From Acorus gramineus (taxonomy: Eukaryota; Streptophyta; Magnoliopsida; Acorales; Acoraceae): a DNA stretch of 64,000 nucleotides. The stretch is from positions 14,396,668-14,460,667 of the forward strand of contig CM060850.1 of assembly GCA_030737835.1 (NCBI GenBank), in the 5' to 3' direction. Below are positions 42,790 through 54,653 of this stretch, piece by piece; position 1 is the stretch's first letter; each line of letters opens with the position of its first letter. A program made the position numbers and the translations under genes. The notes under the pieces were generated by a model. The model was not told where the DNA came from. It made no database searches and saw only the letters and a list, made by a program, of their open reading frames with translations.

Positions 42790-43936
42790 ATGCTCATGCC
42801 CAGCTTTGTCATCCTTGATGAGCACTTCAAGATCCGCCCAAAAAGAAGGACTATAGATGGTTTGGCCTATAGGGGATTGATGAGAGGCAAGGAGGTCTGC
42901 CACTTGATTTCCTTCACGATAGATGTGTGAGATTTTCCAATTGGAGAAAGCAGACAGCATTTGATTAAGGGTGCGAATGTCTCGAAAAGCTGACTAAGGG
43001 ATGATCCCTTTACCTTGAGCCCAAGCCACCACCGTAGTAGAGTCAGTTTTGATCCAAACATTTGAGGATCCCTTTACCTTGAGCCTAAGCCACCACCGTA
43101 GTAGAGTCAGTTTTGATCCAAACATTTGAGGCTTGAAGGCTATGAGCCAACAGAACACCCGCCACCACTCCCTTGAGTTCCAGAATATTAATCGAGCAGG
43201 CACGAACTCGGGCAGTAAGAGCTTGAAGACAGTCACCAGCTTGATTGCGGATCAGCGCACCAAAACCAAATCCGTCCTCGCTCAAAGAACCATCAAAATT
43301 AGCTTTCAACCATCCTAGAGGTGGGGGTTTCCATATTACCACATTCTCAGATGCGTTCTTTACATTAAAGGAGACATCAAAGAGCCTACTTAAGCGTGGG
43401 GCAAGGGGGGATTCTGGATCCTCAAGGGTGCAACCTTTAAGACCAAGCTTGGTGGCCTGAGTAATGTGCTTAACCAAGAAGAATTTTCTGCATGATTTAG
43501 ATTTGAATATCCTCGCGTTCCTTTCCAACCAAACAGCCCATAGAAATAAGCAAAGGAATACCTTCCTCTCTGATTCAGTTTTAGCAAGAGACATGAACCA
43601 ATTAAGATTATCTTCCAAAGAGGACTGTCGGGTTCTGCACAGCCCAAGGGATTTGAGTATGGATGACCAGACATAAGCAGAGAATGAGCAATGAAGAAAG
43701 AGCTGTGTCAGTGATTCACACTCCAAACTACATAGTCCACATCTGCCCGAAGAGGTCAGTCCATGAGAGAGCAGTCTGTCTCGTGTGGGGAGTTTGTTCA
43801 AGGCTGCCTGCCAACGAAGGAGGGCTTGTTTTGGTGATTGGATAGGGTGCCATAGGTGTTGAGCCCAGGAGCATATAGGGTAGTGGGTCCTGATAGTGTT
43901 CCAAGCAGCTGAGGTAGAGACTTTGCCCGACTTATG
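42790..43936 (-). pseudogene. LINE ORF2 C-terminus: zinc-binding RT region and RNase H
   Basis: The frame encodes a zf-RVT-type region (WQAALNKLPTRDRLL, then CGLCSLECESLTQLFLHC) followed by an RNase H (RVT_3 type) with LKANFDGSLSEDGFGFGALI, the ILELKG glutamate and KTDSTTVVAW. A 64-bp tandem duplication (43,003-43,066 and 43,067-43,130) shifts the frame inside RNase H, so the end is read from two other frames. The 43,936 boundary is the junction with LTR D. Confidence 0.85.
43003..43130. repeat. 64-bp tandem duplication in LINE RNase H
   Basis: Two adjacent units begin GATCCCTTTACCTTGAGC and differ at one position. Sixty-four is not a multiple of three, so the duplication frameshifts the LINE. 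Confidence 0.85.
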
Positions 43937-45460
43937 TGTCACGTCCCAGGCATCCCCAAGGCGTGGCAATAATAAATAAATAATATCAGCTATCAATACC
44001 TGAGGTCAATAAGGACACCAACAACAATACACAAGATGGCAAAGCAAGATAAAGATAACTGACTGAAAAGCGGAAGCATAATATATAACAATGTCTGTAA
44101 ATCAAAACATTATTACAGACCCGAATACACAATCAATGTCCTGTGGAAGCCAAGTCTAGACCAAGGAAAATACAACCTGTGCCACATGCATGATTTACAA
44201 AGCATAAAAGACTCTAGGAATGCTGACAGACTCGCACTCGCCATCCGCCGGAAGAACGCTCCACGCCCATAAGACCACGCCACAGGAAGCTCCAGCTCCA
44301 CGCCCAACACTGCTCCTGAAAAGAAACAGTATGCGAGGGGTGAGCTACAAGCTCAGTGAGTGGCTAGAAACCAATCACCATTCTACAGTTCAAAACATAA
44401 TCAATTCCCTTGTTCAAGGAAAAACATGGGTAGAAACCCAATGATCACTGGGTCACGCGGTGGCGCGACCAACCTCACCCCCACCCTCACTCCCGAAAGG
44501 AGACATCTTGGGACTTTGGGAGAGACTTAGACTGCTCTAAACCCCTGGTCCACCGGTAGCCTCTCCCACCCTTGTGGCCTCCGCCTAGTCCTCTGACAGG
44601 TATAGCCAACGCCGGGGAGTTCCTACATCGGATCTAACGAAGGGGAGAACGATTCCACGCTCGCGACATCATTCATTAACCATCTCCCGGGTAGTATCTA
44701 CAACCCGATCTCCTCAACTCGAACAACCACTCTCGATACTCGCTCATCGAGACATCACTCACATGCATAACAACAACCAACACACTCATATTAACCTCAA
44801 AGTAGTCATAGCCTCTAAGTGGCAGCAACTACACAATCCAATGGGTCGCTACATCGCCGACCCACCACACCCTCACCCTCACCCTCACAGGGTAACATGG
44901 TCTTTTGGGACTGACTAGGCTGTTAATCACCCTTGGTCCACCGATAGCCTCTCCTCCACACCGTAGCTCACCTGGTCTACTCCCACGATTCAGCACAGTC
45001 CGAAACCAAATCAGGAGGTGCTTACTGATGGGAGTCCTCTGTCAGGACGGCCTGTCTAACGTTGAGGAGTCCCTACACGGATCCAATGAAGGGAAGAGAA
45101 ACAGCCTATCCACACGGATATGATCCTCTTGGATCCGTCGACATTGCTTCCTAACATTTCTAATGACATGAATTCTTCAGAATTCTTCCAGGGCGCATAA
45201 CTAAGATGCGGGGAACCATATATTATAACCATAAGGTTATAATATTCTCTAAGGCATGCTAATAACAATATAATCCCATAATCCCATCTTGATTTAAATA
45301 AATTAAACTAAATGGGAACATGCAAGGTTCAGGGCTTTCCTAGCATGAAACAGGGTGACAGGATGCATTGGCCTTTACACATATCATAAGGGTGCATAGT
45401 ATCCCTAACATACAGGGTCTAGGGTGACATGGATACTACATAATAATCATGCATGCATAG

Positions 45461-45875
45461 TTCAAGGCTCTTAAGTACAGGACATGGTGTCCAGGCATGT
45501 ACGGGCCTCTATACATGATGCGTGGGTGCATACAAGTCTAGGGTGGCATGGATACATCATATTGATCACGCAAAGATCAAGGCTCTTAAGTACAAGACAT
45601 GGTGTCCAGGCATGTACAGGCCTCTATACATGATGTATGGGTGTATATCCCTAGCCTACAAAGTCTAAGGTGGCATGGATATATCATAATAATCGTGCAT
45701 GCATAGATCAAGGCTCTTAAGTACAGGACATGGTGTCCAGGCATGTACAGGCCTAGATCAAGGCTCTTAAGTACAGGACATGGTGTCCAGGCATGTACAG
45801 GCCTCTATACATGATGTATGGGTGCATATCCCTAGCATACAAGTCTAGGGTGGCATGCATAGCATCATATTGATC
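45461..45875. repeat. Complex tandem repeat in LTR D
   Basis: Units beginning TCAAGGCTCTTAAGTACA and containing GACATGGTGTCCAGGCATGT start near 45,461, 45,575, 45,706 and 45,756. The spacings (about 114, 131 and 50) show one truncated unit. LTRs A-C have at most one unit-like block here. Confidence 0.75.
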
Positions 45876-45999
45876 ATATAAGGGTGCATGCATAGCTTCT
45901 ACATATAATAGCTAGGGGACCCCATCGATGCGCGACGCGCGTCTACGCGGGTCGAGCGCATCCCTAGAGAGAGGGGGGGATTGGAATCAAACCACTCAC

Positions 46000-46038
46000 C
46001 TTATGACCCGGGACCTCGCGCATCCCATCCGACGAGAT
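46000..46038 (-). other. Predicted 39-nt leader micro-exon in LTR D
   Basis: On the minus strand, CCTTGCAG precedes and GTGAGT follows this stretch. The upstream donor is GTGAGC at 46,720 and the downstream acceptor TTTCTTTTCAG ends at 44,316. The layout equals LTRs A-C although the surrounding sequence has diverged strongly. Confidence 0.5.
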
Positions 46039-47492
46039 CTGCAAGGTAGGGGCATCCAACTGGTGAGAAACAACACAATTTACACAAAGAAATGATTAGA
46101 AATACCCAATACTCGGACAAGCATGCATACGGGCTCGCACGCATGCGAGCACGCACGTACGCACGCGAGTCCGAGTGCCCCGACACCTACCCGAACCCTC
46201 GGGCAGCCACACGCATGGCCCCCCGCATGCGCACGCACGAATGCGCACGCACGCACGCACCCCGGCACCATCGGCGCACTGCCGCGCGCCTGCCCGCGCG
46301 CCCAGACGCACCGCGCATCTAGCCCGCGCCCCTCGCGCACGCCCCAGCATGCGCACGCACACATGCGCGCGCACTGGTTCCCAGCCCCGCGCCCAGGCGC
46401 ATGCCCAGGCGCCCTGCCCGCGCGCGCGCCCGCGCGCACTCGCGCGCACTCCTGTGCGCACCCCAGCTCGCACCCCCGCTCGCGCCTGCACCCGCGCGCA
46501 CGCACCCGCGCGCGATTGCGCGCCCGACTGCACCCGCCTGCGCGCGCACCTATGCGCGCACGTGGGCAGACCGCGCCCAGCGCGCACCCAAGCTATCCCA
46601 ACCTCATTTTAACGCTTCCCAACCCCTCACACACACCCTAACCCATCTACCTAGCATGCATGACCTCCCAACCAACCCCTTAAGCCAAGAAAACCAAGAA
46701 AAAGGAGGGGAGGAGCTCACCTTGGAAGGGGAACGAAAGGGGGAGGTTCGGGGGCCCTTCGCGCACCGAAACGCCGCCACCGGGACCACCACCACCACCA
46801 CCTCTCCTCGGCCTCCTCAGCCCTCCATGGCAGCAAAACAGGGGGGCGGGGAAATATCATACAAAGAGAGCTTGAGAGAGAGGAGAAACAACCACAACAA
46901 CACATGAACACAAAGATCTACCACCACCTCCTCCACCACCATCTCCTTCTCATTGGGGACTTTCATCAAACACTTGGGGGGGTTAAATGAAAAGAGAAGG
47001 AGAGCAAAATGTGCTGGTCGTGGGATTTGGGAGGGGAAGAGAGAGAGAGGGAGATATTTATCACAAATATCTAAAGGGGAAAAGACTAAGTCGCCCTTTG
47101 ACTAGAAATTCTGCGCAAGCTTCACTGGAACAGCCATAACTTCCTCGATACAGCTCCGAATTGCACAATTCTAAGTCCGATGGAAAGCTAAGAAGATTAT
47201 CTACAACTTTCATGTTTATGCCATGATCAGATAATCCCTCTAGCTAATCCGAAATTAGAGCTAAACATCGAGCAGGGCTGCTGCCAGAATTTCCATCCCC
47301 GGGGTATACTTGGAAAAATACCCATAACTTTTACTACAAGAATCCAGTTGATCTAATTCCACTTCTGTGCGAAAGCTAACTCAAAACTGGACATCTCATA
47401 ATAAAATCATATTTAAACCTCTTCATTTTGGATTTTAACAAAATCAAATCCAAACACCAAATCATGAATACATAACTTAGAAAAAAATTATG

Positions 47493-48454
47493 TAGCCCAA
47501 ATTCTTCAAACAGAGCGCTCCAAATGACACATGCACAACATCATGACCTTTCCAAACCAGCATATCAGCACCTGTCTTGCCAACATCCAAATCCACAACT
47601 AGGTCCCAAACATGATTAAAGAGAGATGGCCATCGTGGGGGCTTGCACCAACTACCATTGGAGATGAGGGAACTAACAGTGGCAGACCTTGGGGGACCCC
47701 AGAAGAGAGAATTTGAGCCATTAAAATGGTGACAAAGACCAGCACCTTGGAGCCACGGATCATCCCAAAGGTTTATAGTCCGACCTTCAAAAATGATGAA
47801 AATGACATCCCTCTAAATCCAATTGCGCGATTTGAGGATGTGTTTCCATGACCATGAGCTTGAGGAGGAAGCTATAGAGGACCAAATACTTAGTGAGGGG
47901 AAGTATTTTTTCCTCATCCATTGGGTCCATTGGGAATGGATATCAGTGGCCAATTCCCAAAATCTAGTGCCCAATGCAGCGTCATTCCAATCAACTATAT
48001 GTTTGATACCAAGGCCACCCTCATAAGCTGGAGAGCAAATAACAGACCAAGCCACCTGATGATGCTGCTTTGGAATGCCACTCTCTCCTGACCATAGGAA
48101 ATTGCGAAGAATTTTTTTCATTTCATGAATAGACTTCTTAGGAAGGCATAGTCCAGAGGGCCAAAAGTGGCTATAACTCAAAAGAACTGATTTAATGAGC
48201 ACTACTTTTCCTGCCTTAGAGAGTAAATGACCCGACCAGGATTGAACTCTCCTCCTCATTTTGTCAATGAGAGGAAGACACATGGTGTGAGTCAAGGCCC
48301 CAGGGAAAAGGGGAATTCCAAGGCACCGGATTGGGAGGTGGTGTTGCTGAATCCCCAATATAGAAGAGAACCTCTGGTGGCCTGGTTAAATGAATAATTG
48401 GCTCTTGTCAGGATTTAATTGAAGACCTGAGTAGTTGGAGAAGTTATGAAATAG
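47493..48454 (-). pseudogene. LINE ORF2 fragment after the RT core
   Basis: The frame at 47,813-48,358 encodes HHLPIRCLGIPLFPGALT, then SWSGHLLSKAGKVVLIKSVL and FLWSGESGIPKQHHQVAW, the conserved stretch between RT and zf-RVT in plant LINEs. It begins at the LTR E junction (residues ELFHNFSNYSGLQLNPDKSQLFI precede a stop) and continues to the LTR D junction. Confidence 0.8.
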
Positions 48455-48459
48455 CTCAT

Positions 48460-50460
48460 TGATAAGCATATTAATTATACATTAAAATCCCTTAATCTAA
48501 TTTTCTATATCCTTATTTTATGTATAATAATAACTACTATTAAGAATTCATGTGTTATTGCAGGTAATTGACTTAAATGATGATTATCAATACAAGATAT
48601 GCTACAAATCAGTTAAAGATGTGAAGGATTCAAGAGTTTTGCTTTGTTTTTGTTTTTCTTTTCATCTCTTATATTTTGATTCTTGTATTCTATTAGATCT
48701 GAATTTTAATATTAATTTTGTGTTTTTATTTTCAAGAAATTTTCAATAATATGATGTCTTTTATTTTTCTTTTCTTTCATTTGATCATGTCTTCTAGTAG
48801 CTAAATCTTCAAATAGGGTTGAAGATAAAATCACGCAATGCTAGTTTAGGATTTTATATTTAGATCTGAATTCTCTATATTGTTTGTTTTTATTGAGTAT
48901 CAATCTCTCATTCAATTCTCTTTTGAAACTTTTTAGGTGAATTTCTTATTGGGCGCGTCTATCCCCACCAAGCGTTTTTCTTACCCCACCAATCAAAAAA
49001 AAAAAAAAAAAAAAAAACGGTGTTTGGCTGTTCCCACCAATCCAGGTCGACCGAACTTGGTCGCCATTTCAGGTTTTGGGCGACCGGACTTGGTCGCAAT
49101 TTCAGGCTTTGGGCGACTGTAATTGGTCGAACAGGGTTCAAAACTATATCTACCTATTTTTTGTAAACAAATAACTTTTTGGGTTTATCCATCATAGTCT
49201 ACATTTATTCTTTTATCCAAACAACAGCTAAGGGGCCGAAAAAAATGTAAGTAGGTATACTTTCAATTAATTCAAATTTTTATAGAAAAATATCTTATTA
49301 GACAAATATATATCATTTTTAAGCTTTATTTGAATTCGTAGTTAAGAGGATTCTTCGTTTGAAAACAAAAAAAAAACCTATAAGTTGATCCAAACACATT
49401 ATATATTTGGCTTTTGAAAATTAGTCCGTCACTTATGTAAAAAAAAATTGTTCTTATATTCTACATTTAAGAATAATAATTGATTCTTCTTACATTACAA
49501 CTCAGACTTGGAGTGGTATGAAGGATTCAAGGAAGATATACGTCATGGGATTATGTTTCCAAGAAAAAAAATTATAAACTTTATTACAAATCCTGTTCGA
49601 CCAAGTTCGGCCGCCCGAAACTTGAAATGGTGACCAAGTTCGGTCGCCCAAAACTTAAAATGGCGACCAAGTCCGGTCGTCCAAAACCTGAAGTGGCGAC
49701 CAAATCTGGTCGACCTGACCGGATCGGTGGGAAAAGATAAAACACCGATTTTTTTTCTCGATTGGTGGGGTAAGAAAAATGCATAGTGGGGATAGCCGTG
49801 CCCTTTCTTATTACCTTCTTCAAAAATCTCTTGTATTTGATTTGATAAAATATGCTTTGATTGAGTTCTATGATATTTTATGCTCTTCTTAACATGTTGA
49901 ATATTGAGTTGATAGATTTTATAAAGGGAAGGGAGATAGATCATTCTATTGGGTTTTCATAAATCAAGGTTTTTAATTGTAGAATCATCTTCAAGGATCT
50001 CTTGTTTAGGGTTTGATAGGGTATGCTTGGTTAACTATTTGATATCTTATTCTCTTCCTAATATGTGAATATTGAGATGATTGTTTTGATTTCAAATATG
50101 ATTTTATGAAATAATTAATATGATTTTAAATATATATTTTCCGATTGGTATTTGATTAACGTCAATATTGATTGAGTTATATGGTGGAGTTTCATAATTG
50201 AATATAATCCCTAAATTGGTATTGCATGGTGGATTCTAAAATCCTAGTTATCTTTTCATATTAATATTCTCTTTTTAATAATAATAATAATAATAATAAT
50301 AAAAACTTCATCAATCTTTCTTTCTAGTTCGATTAGTTAAATTGATTAATAATTTGATTTGAACAATTCTCTGTGGGTTCGACCCGTACTTGCTAGATCT
50401 ATACTTTTGTAACGATCCGTGCACTTGTGGTAATTAATTACAACTTAAAAAATTCAATCA
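48460..50460. mobile_element. Solo LTR E, interrupted by a MULE MITE
   Basis: TG...CA ends (TGATAAGCATATTAATT at the left, AAAAAATTCAATCA at the right) are flanked by CTCAT at 48,455-48,459 and 50,461-50,465. Removing it joins LINE residues AINE to ELFHNF. Without the MITE the LTR is about 1.14 kb. It is unrelated to LTRs A-D. An (ATA)n run lies near 50,278-50,300. Confidence 0.8.
48951..49803. mobile_element. MULE-type MITE, copy 2, perfect 9-bp TSD
   Basis: TTTCTTATT duplications lie at 48,942-48,950 and 49,804-49,812. The inverted ends are GGGCGCGTCTATCCCCACCA and GGGCACGGCTATCCCCACTA. It is an inverted, near full-length match to 8,191-9,032, which sets the boundaries of both copies. Confidence 0.9.
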
Positions 50461-50465
50461 CTCAT

Positions 50466-51290
50466 TGATGGCCTGAGCAGTGCTATCCGTGGCGTTCGAG
50501 AATAGAATGAGATCATCCGTGAAGCTTAGGTGGGAGACATTCAATGGAGAGCAAATGAACTTACCCACACGGCCACTGGTCACTTCCATTTCCAGGATAT
50601 TAGAGTAGGCTTGCATTGTGATGACAAACAGGAGTGGGGAGAGGGGGTCTCCTTGGCGAAGCCCGCAAGAGGAGGTGAAGAAACCTTGTGGACTACCATT
50701 GAGCAAAACAGAGAAGGAGGCTGTCAAGATACACTGTGAGGTCCAATGGATCCATCGATCCGGAAAGCCCATACCCTTCATAGTGTTGAGGAGGAACTCC
50801 CACCGCAAACTATCGAATGCCCTGCGCAAGTCAATCTTTATACAAGCACGTCCAGCAGAAGAGGGAGTTTGCAAGTACCTTGAGAGCTCATGAGCCAAGA
50901 GGATACTATGAACAATATTTTTGCCTTTGATGAATGTGATTGGGTAGAACCGATGAGAGCGGGAAGCACTCTTTGGAGACGGACAGCCATAACCTTTGTG
51001 ATTGTTTTGAATACGACATTGCATAGAGATATAGGACAAAAGTCTCCAAAAGAATTAGCCGGTTTGGACTTCGGTATAAGGGCAATGAAGGAGTGATTGA
51101 TTGCCTTGAGGAGATGACCTGAAATAAGAAAAGAACGAATCGCAGCAATGAAGTCACCTTCGATTAGTTGCCAAAAAATTGGAAGAAGTGGGCAGAGAAT
51201 CCATCAGGCCCAGGGCTGCTTAAGGGCTTAAGAGAAAAGAGGGCAGCTTTGATCTCCTCATCCGAGACCTCAGCACAATGATCCAACTAG
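50466..51290 (-). pseudogene. LINE ORF2 reverse-transcriptase core
   Basis: RT motifs in order are ACIKIDLRRAFDSLRW, GSPQGFFTSSCGLRQGDPLSPLLF and SFTDDLILF, where the usual FADD box reads FTDD. The first part near 50,980-51,180 is frameshifted. The segment ends at the LTR E junction. Confidence 0.85.
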
Positions 51291-52515
51291 CCCTGATCAG
51301 AAAGAACCGAGAAAGGAGGCAGATGAGGGATTGAGGTGGAGTACTTCTTGTTGAGAAGCCTGTGAAAGTAGTCCACTGCATGGTCCTTTACCACTTGAGG
51401 ATCAGAAGAGAAGCTGGAGTCTGGAAGTTGAACATGATGAATAGCATTGCGAGAGATTCGATTCTTAACCATGGCATGAAAAAATTGAAAGTTGCGATCT
51501 CCCTCTGAAAGCCAAAGCTGCCTCGATCGTAGGAATGATTCTTCAACACGTAGTAGATCAAGATAGTTTGATTTCGCCCTAGCCTCATTAGAAATGAGAT
51601 GTGCATTCAAAGGGTCTACAATCAGAGCATCCTGAGATGAATTCAGAGAATGTCTACTGTCCTGAAGCTTGTGTTGGATAGGGCCAAACTCTGTGCGGTT
51701 CCATCATTTTAGGATGGCCTTTGTGTGATGAAGCTTGTGTTGGATAGGGCCAAACTCTGTGCGGTTCCATCATTTTAGGATGGCCTTTGTGTGATGAAGT
51801 TTTTTAACTAGCACAGACAATGGGGACCCAATGAAGGCTTGCTGCCAAGCCTGATGAACAAGAACAGAGAATTGAGGATGCGACTCCTACATTTTGAAAT
51901 ACTTAAAGGGGCTCGGCCCTGCAGGAATAGAAGGTTGAACAATGACTTTTTGCAGGCAGTGGTCAGACAATCCAGGACTTAAGATTTCAACAAAAGCATC
52001 AGCAAAAGAGTAAGTCCATTGAAGATTAATAAGCACTCTATCAAGTTTACAGGCAATACGATTTTCCTAGTTGTTATTCCAAGAGAACTGACCTCCCACC
52101 GATCGAAGATCATTGAGGCGACAGTCCAAAATACACTTATTGAAGCGAGAAGACTGTCTAGAATGGATGGGGCGGCCGCCAATTTTCTCTGAGCTGAAAC
52201 GCACCTCATTAAAATCACCACCAATAATGCATTAGAAGTTTTAGAAGAAAGTGCCACTAAGTCATCCCATAAAACCACTCTCTCAGAAGATAGGTTGGAT
52301 GCATAAACTGTGGTGAATAAAAAGGGAGGGCTACCATCCACTAAAGTATCCAAACAGTGAATGAACTGATCAATAAAAGAAATAAGAGAGACATCCAACA
52401 GTTGAACTTGCCAAAGGACCCAAATTCTCCTAGAGACCAAAGGGCATAGCAAGCGATGGTGAGGAAGAATCTTACGCTGAATTTGGTTAGCCATGGATGG
52501 ATGAACATTAGTTTC
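51291..52515 (-). pseudogene. LINE ORF2 endonuclease remnant and linker
   Basis: The endonuclease is shown by TVYASNLSSERVVLWDDL and neighbouring out-of-frame pieces. The linker (51,287-51,610) encodes RQLWLSEGDRNFQFFHAMVK, typical of plant LINEs before RT. The N-terminal part of the endonuclease is missing at the gypsy junction. A 66-bp perfect tandem duplication lies within. Confidence 0.75.
51664..51795. repeat. 66-bp perfect tandem duplication in the LINE
   Basis: Two identical adjacent units begin GAAGCTTGTGTTGGATAGGG (51,664-51,729 and 51,730-51,795). Sixty-six keeps the reading frame. Confidence 0.9.
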
Positions 52516-54538
52516 AACCGAGCCTCGAAACCGGCTCGGTCCCCGGAACCAGATTGATCTCAAACTCGATCGCGCGATCCGGCGGTAATCCCGGAAGATC
52601 ATCGGGGAAAACCTCGGGATACTCTGCCACGATCGGAGTCTGACTGATATCTGCCCGCAGCGGTGCATCCTCCAGAGCAATATAAGCTAGAAAGCCCTCG
52701 CATCCACCCTGAAGGAGTCTCCACGCCTGCATGGACGACACGAACCCCAAAGGAGCTACGTCTCGATCGCCCACGAACTGGAAGGACCTCCGACCAGGAA
52801 GGTGGAACGACACCGACTTGGCAAAACAGTCGATGCTGGCATGACTAGCTGCAAGCCAATCCATCCCCAGGATGGCATCAAAATCCGCCATCGCAAGCTC
52901 CACCAGCTCTACCGGAAACTCATGCTCCGCGATCTCTACCGTACACCCTCGGTACACTGAACTGAGGAGAATACGGTCTCCCACGGGCAATGATACCTCT
53001 AAGACAGCATCTAGAGGAGCGGACGCCACGCCCGTCCGTCTCGCAAAAGCGGGAGACACGAACGAGTGTGTGGCTTCGGAATCAAACAATACATAAGCAG
53101 GAAGCTGGGAGATCTGAACAGTACCTCTGACCACGCTGCCTGATGCCTGGGCCTCCTCTACCGAAAGCGCTGCCACTCGGCCCTGGACGAACTGAGGCTG
53201 AGGAGCAGGGGCACACCTCGCCTGCTGCGCTGGCTGCCTCCTCTGATCAGCACGGCCACCCTGTGGCTGCTGCTGCTGACGCTGAGGCTGCTGCTGCTGC
53301 TGGCGCTGCTGCTGAAACGGCTGCTGCTGCAACTGCTGCTGCTGCTGCTGCTGAGGCATCACTCTGGGTCGGCCAGCGTCAGGGCAATTATACAAGATAT
53401 GCCCGACGCGCTGACAGTGATAACAGCGCCTCGTCTCCGGTCGCCTCGTCTGGACTGGCACTGCTGCGATGGGTGCTGGACCTCGCGCTGGCACCACATC
53501 TGCTGGAGGAGAGGCAGCCGCTGACTGCTCAAAGCGGGGCCTCTTCTTCTTGCGCTGCCCTCTGTCCTGACTCCTGGGTGGCCTCTGGTCTGTCGACGGG
53601 GTCGGAGCCCTCACCTGGATCCCGAGGTCTCTCTCGACGGTCTTCGCTCGAGACACTAAGTCAGAGTACCTCGAGAAAGCCTGGGAGGTGACGTGCACTC
53701 GGATGGCACTGCTGAGACCGAGCTCGAATCGACGGCACCTCGTCTCCTCGTCCATCACCAGAGCTGGAGCGAATCTGGACAGCCTCGTGAATCGCGTGGA
53801 GTAGTCAGCGACGGACATAGTGCCCTGAGTCAGCTGCTCAAACTCCTGCATCACTATCTGTCGTGTCGAGAAGGGGAAATACTCCTCCAAGAAATATCTC
53901 CTGAATCCCGCCCAAGTGAGCTGCTCCAATCCCTCTGGGATGTCTACTGATCGAGTAGCCCACCAGTCGGCGGCGCTACCCTTCAGCATAAATGTGGCCA
54001 GGGAGACTCGCTGGCGGTCTGTGCAAAGCATCGTCGAGAAGATGGTATCCACCTCCATCAGCCATCTCTCTGGGGCAAGGGGGTCCTCCGTCTGACCCTG
54101 GAACTCGGGAGGATGGAGCTTCAGAAAGGCTGAGAGTCCACTCTGCTGCACCCTCGCTGCTGCCTCTAGCCCCGCCTCCCTCTCCTGAGGATCCTGAACT
54201 CTGACCGCCGGGACCACCACGGGGACTGGGGGTACATCAGGTACCACAGGTGGATCCGCCACCAAGGGAACCTGCGGAACTGCCTCGCGGGCCGCCCGCA
54301 GCTCCTGTATCTCCCGTGCCTGATCTGCTAATACTCTGGTCTGGGCCTCCAACGCCCTGGTCTGCGTCTCCACTAAATCAGCTATCCGCGCAAACGCGCG
54401 CTCCCAGGCAGGAGGCTCCTGCGCTGATCCTGGCCTCTCGGCTGAGGACTCACCAATAGCATCCTCGACTCTGGCAGGTCCGGAGACCTCCAAGGGTCGA
54501 GAGGGACCACGTCCGCGCCGTCCTCTGCGAGGAGGCAT
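52516..54538 (-). CDS. Ty3/gypsy gag-protease polyprotein, truncated at the pol start
   Basis: A single open frame of about 670 codons starts at the ATG at 54,538. In order: a basic N-terminus; a coiled-coil-like stretch near residues 45-90; the retrotransposon gag domain (about 155-300, with ATFMLKGSAADWW and YSTRFTRLSRFAP); a CCHC knuckle CYHCQRVGHILYNC (Cys372, Cys375, His380, Cys385); a Gln-rich tract (about 395-440); a retropepsin (about 455-600) with FDSEATHSFVS; and the start of the RT linker LVPGTEPVSR. The catalytic D-S-G triad reads D-S-E (residues 486-488), so protease activity is doubtful. The sequence then joins LINE DNA, and RT, RNase H, integrase and the 3' LTR are gone. Large LTRs and a Met primer site suggest a Del/Tekay-like chromovirus; this is inference. 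Confidence 0.88.
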
Positions 54539-54641
54539 ATCAGCAACCTAAGAAAACCAGACACTAGGATCAGAATACGCATATAGAAATCCTAGGACTC
54601 ATCTCTACGAAAAAGAAGACAATTGGCTCTGACAGGACCAG

Positions 54642-54653
54642 GCTCTGATACCA
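54642..54653 (-). promoter_or_regulatory. Primer-binding site (initiator Met tRNA type)
   Basis: The minus strand reads TGGTATCAGAGC, complementary to the 3' end of plant initiator Met tRNA, five bases after the LTR end at 54,659. This is the minus-strand DNA priming site and proves the orientation of the element. Confidence 0.9.

Larger units (their letters stand above)
43937..47487 (-). mobile_element. LTR D, diverged relative of LTRs A-C, inserted in the LINE
   Basis: It starts TGTCACGTCCCAGGC, like LTRs A-C, and is flanked by TTATG at 43,932-43,936 and 47,488-47,492. With one TTATG removed the LINE frame reads through as LFEEFGLHKSGKVS. The right terminus (CTTAGAAAAAAA) is not canonical CA, so it is eroded or the boundary is a few bases off. 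It shares with A-C the CCCTCA run (near 44,870-44,890), the GC-rich block (46,120-46,600) and the leader splice signals. No internal region is present. Confidence 0.75.

Noticed and set aside
45461..45875. CRISPR-like spaced repeats
   Set aside because: Repeat units are long and unequal and sit in a plant LTR; there is no prokaryotic context.
46123..46907. Several 145-172-codon plus-strand frames in LTR D
   Set aside because: Composition artefacts of (GCGCAC)n-like DNA; open in many frames on both strands.
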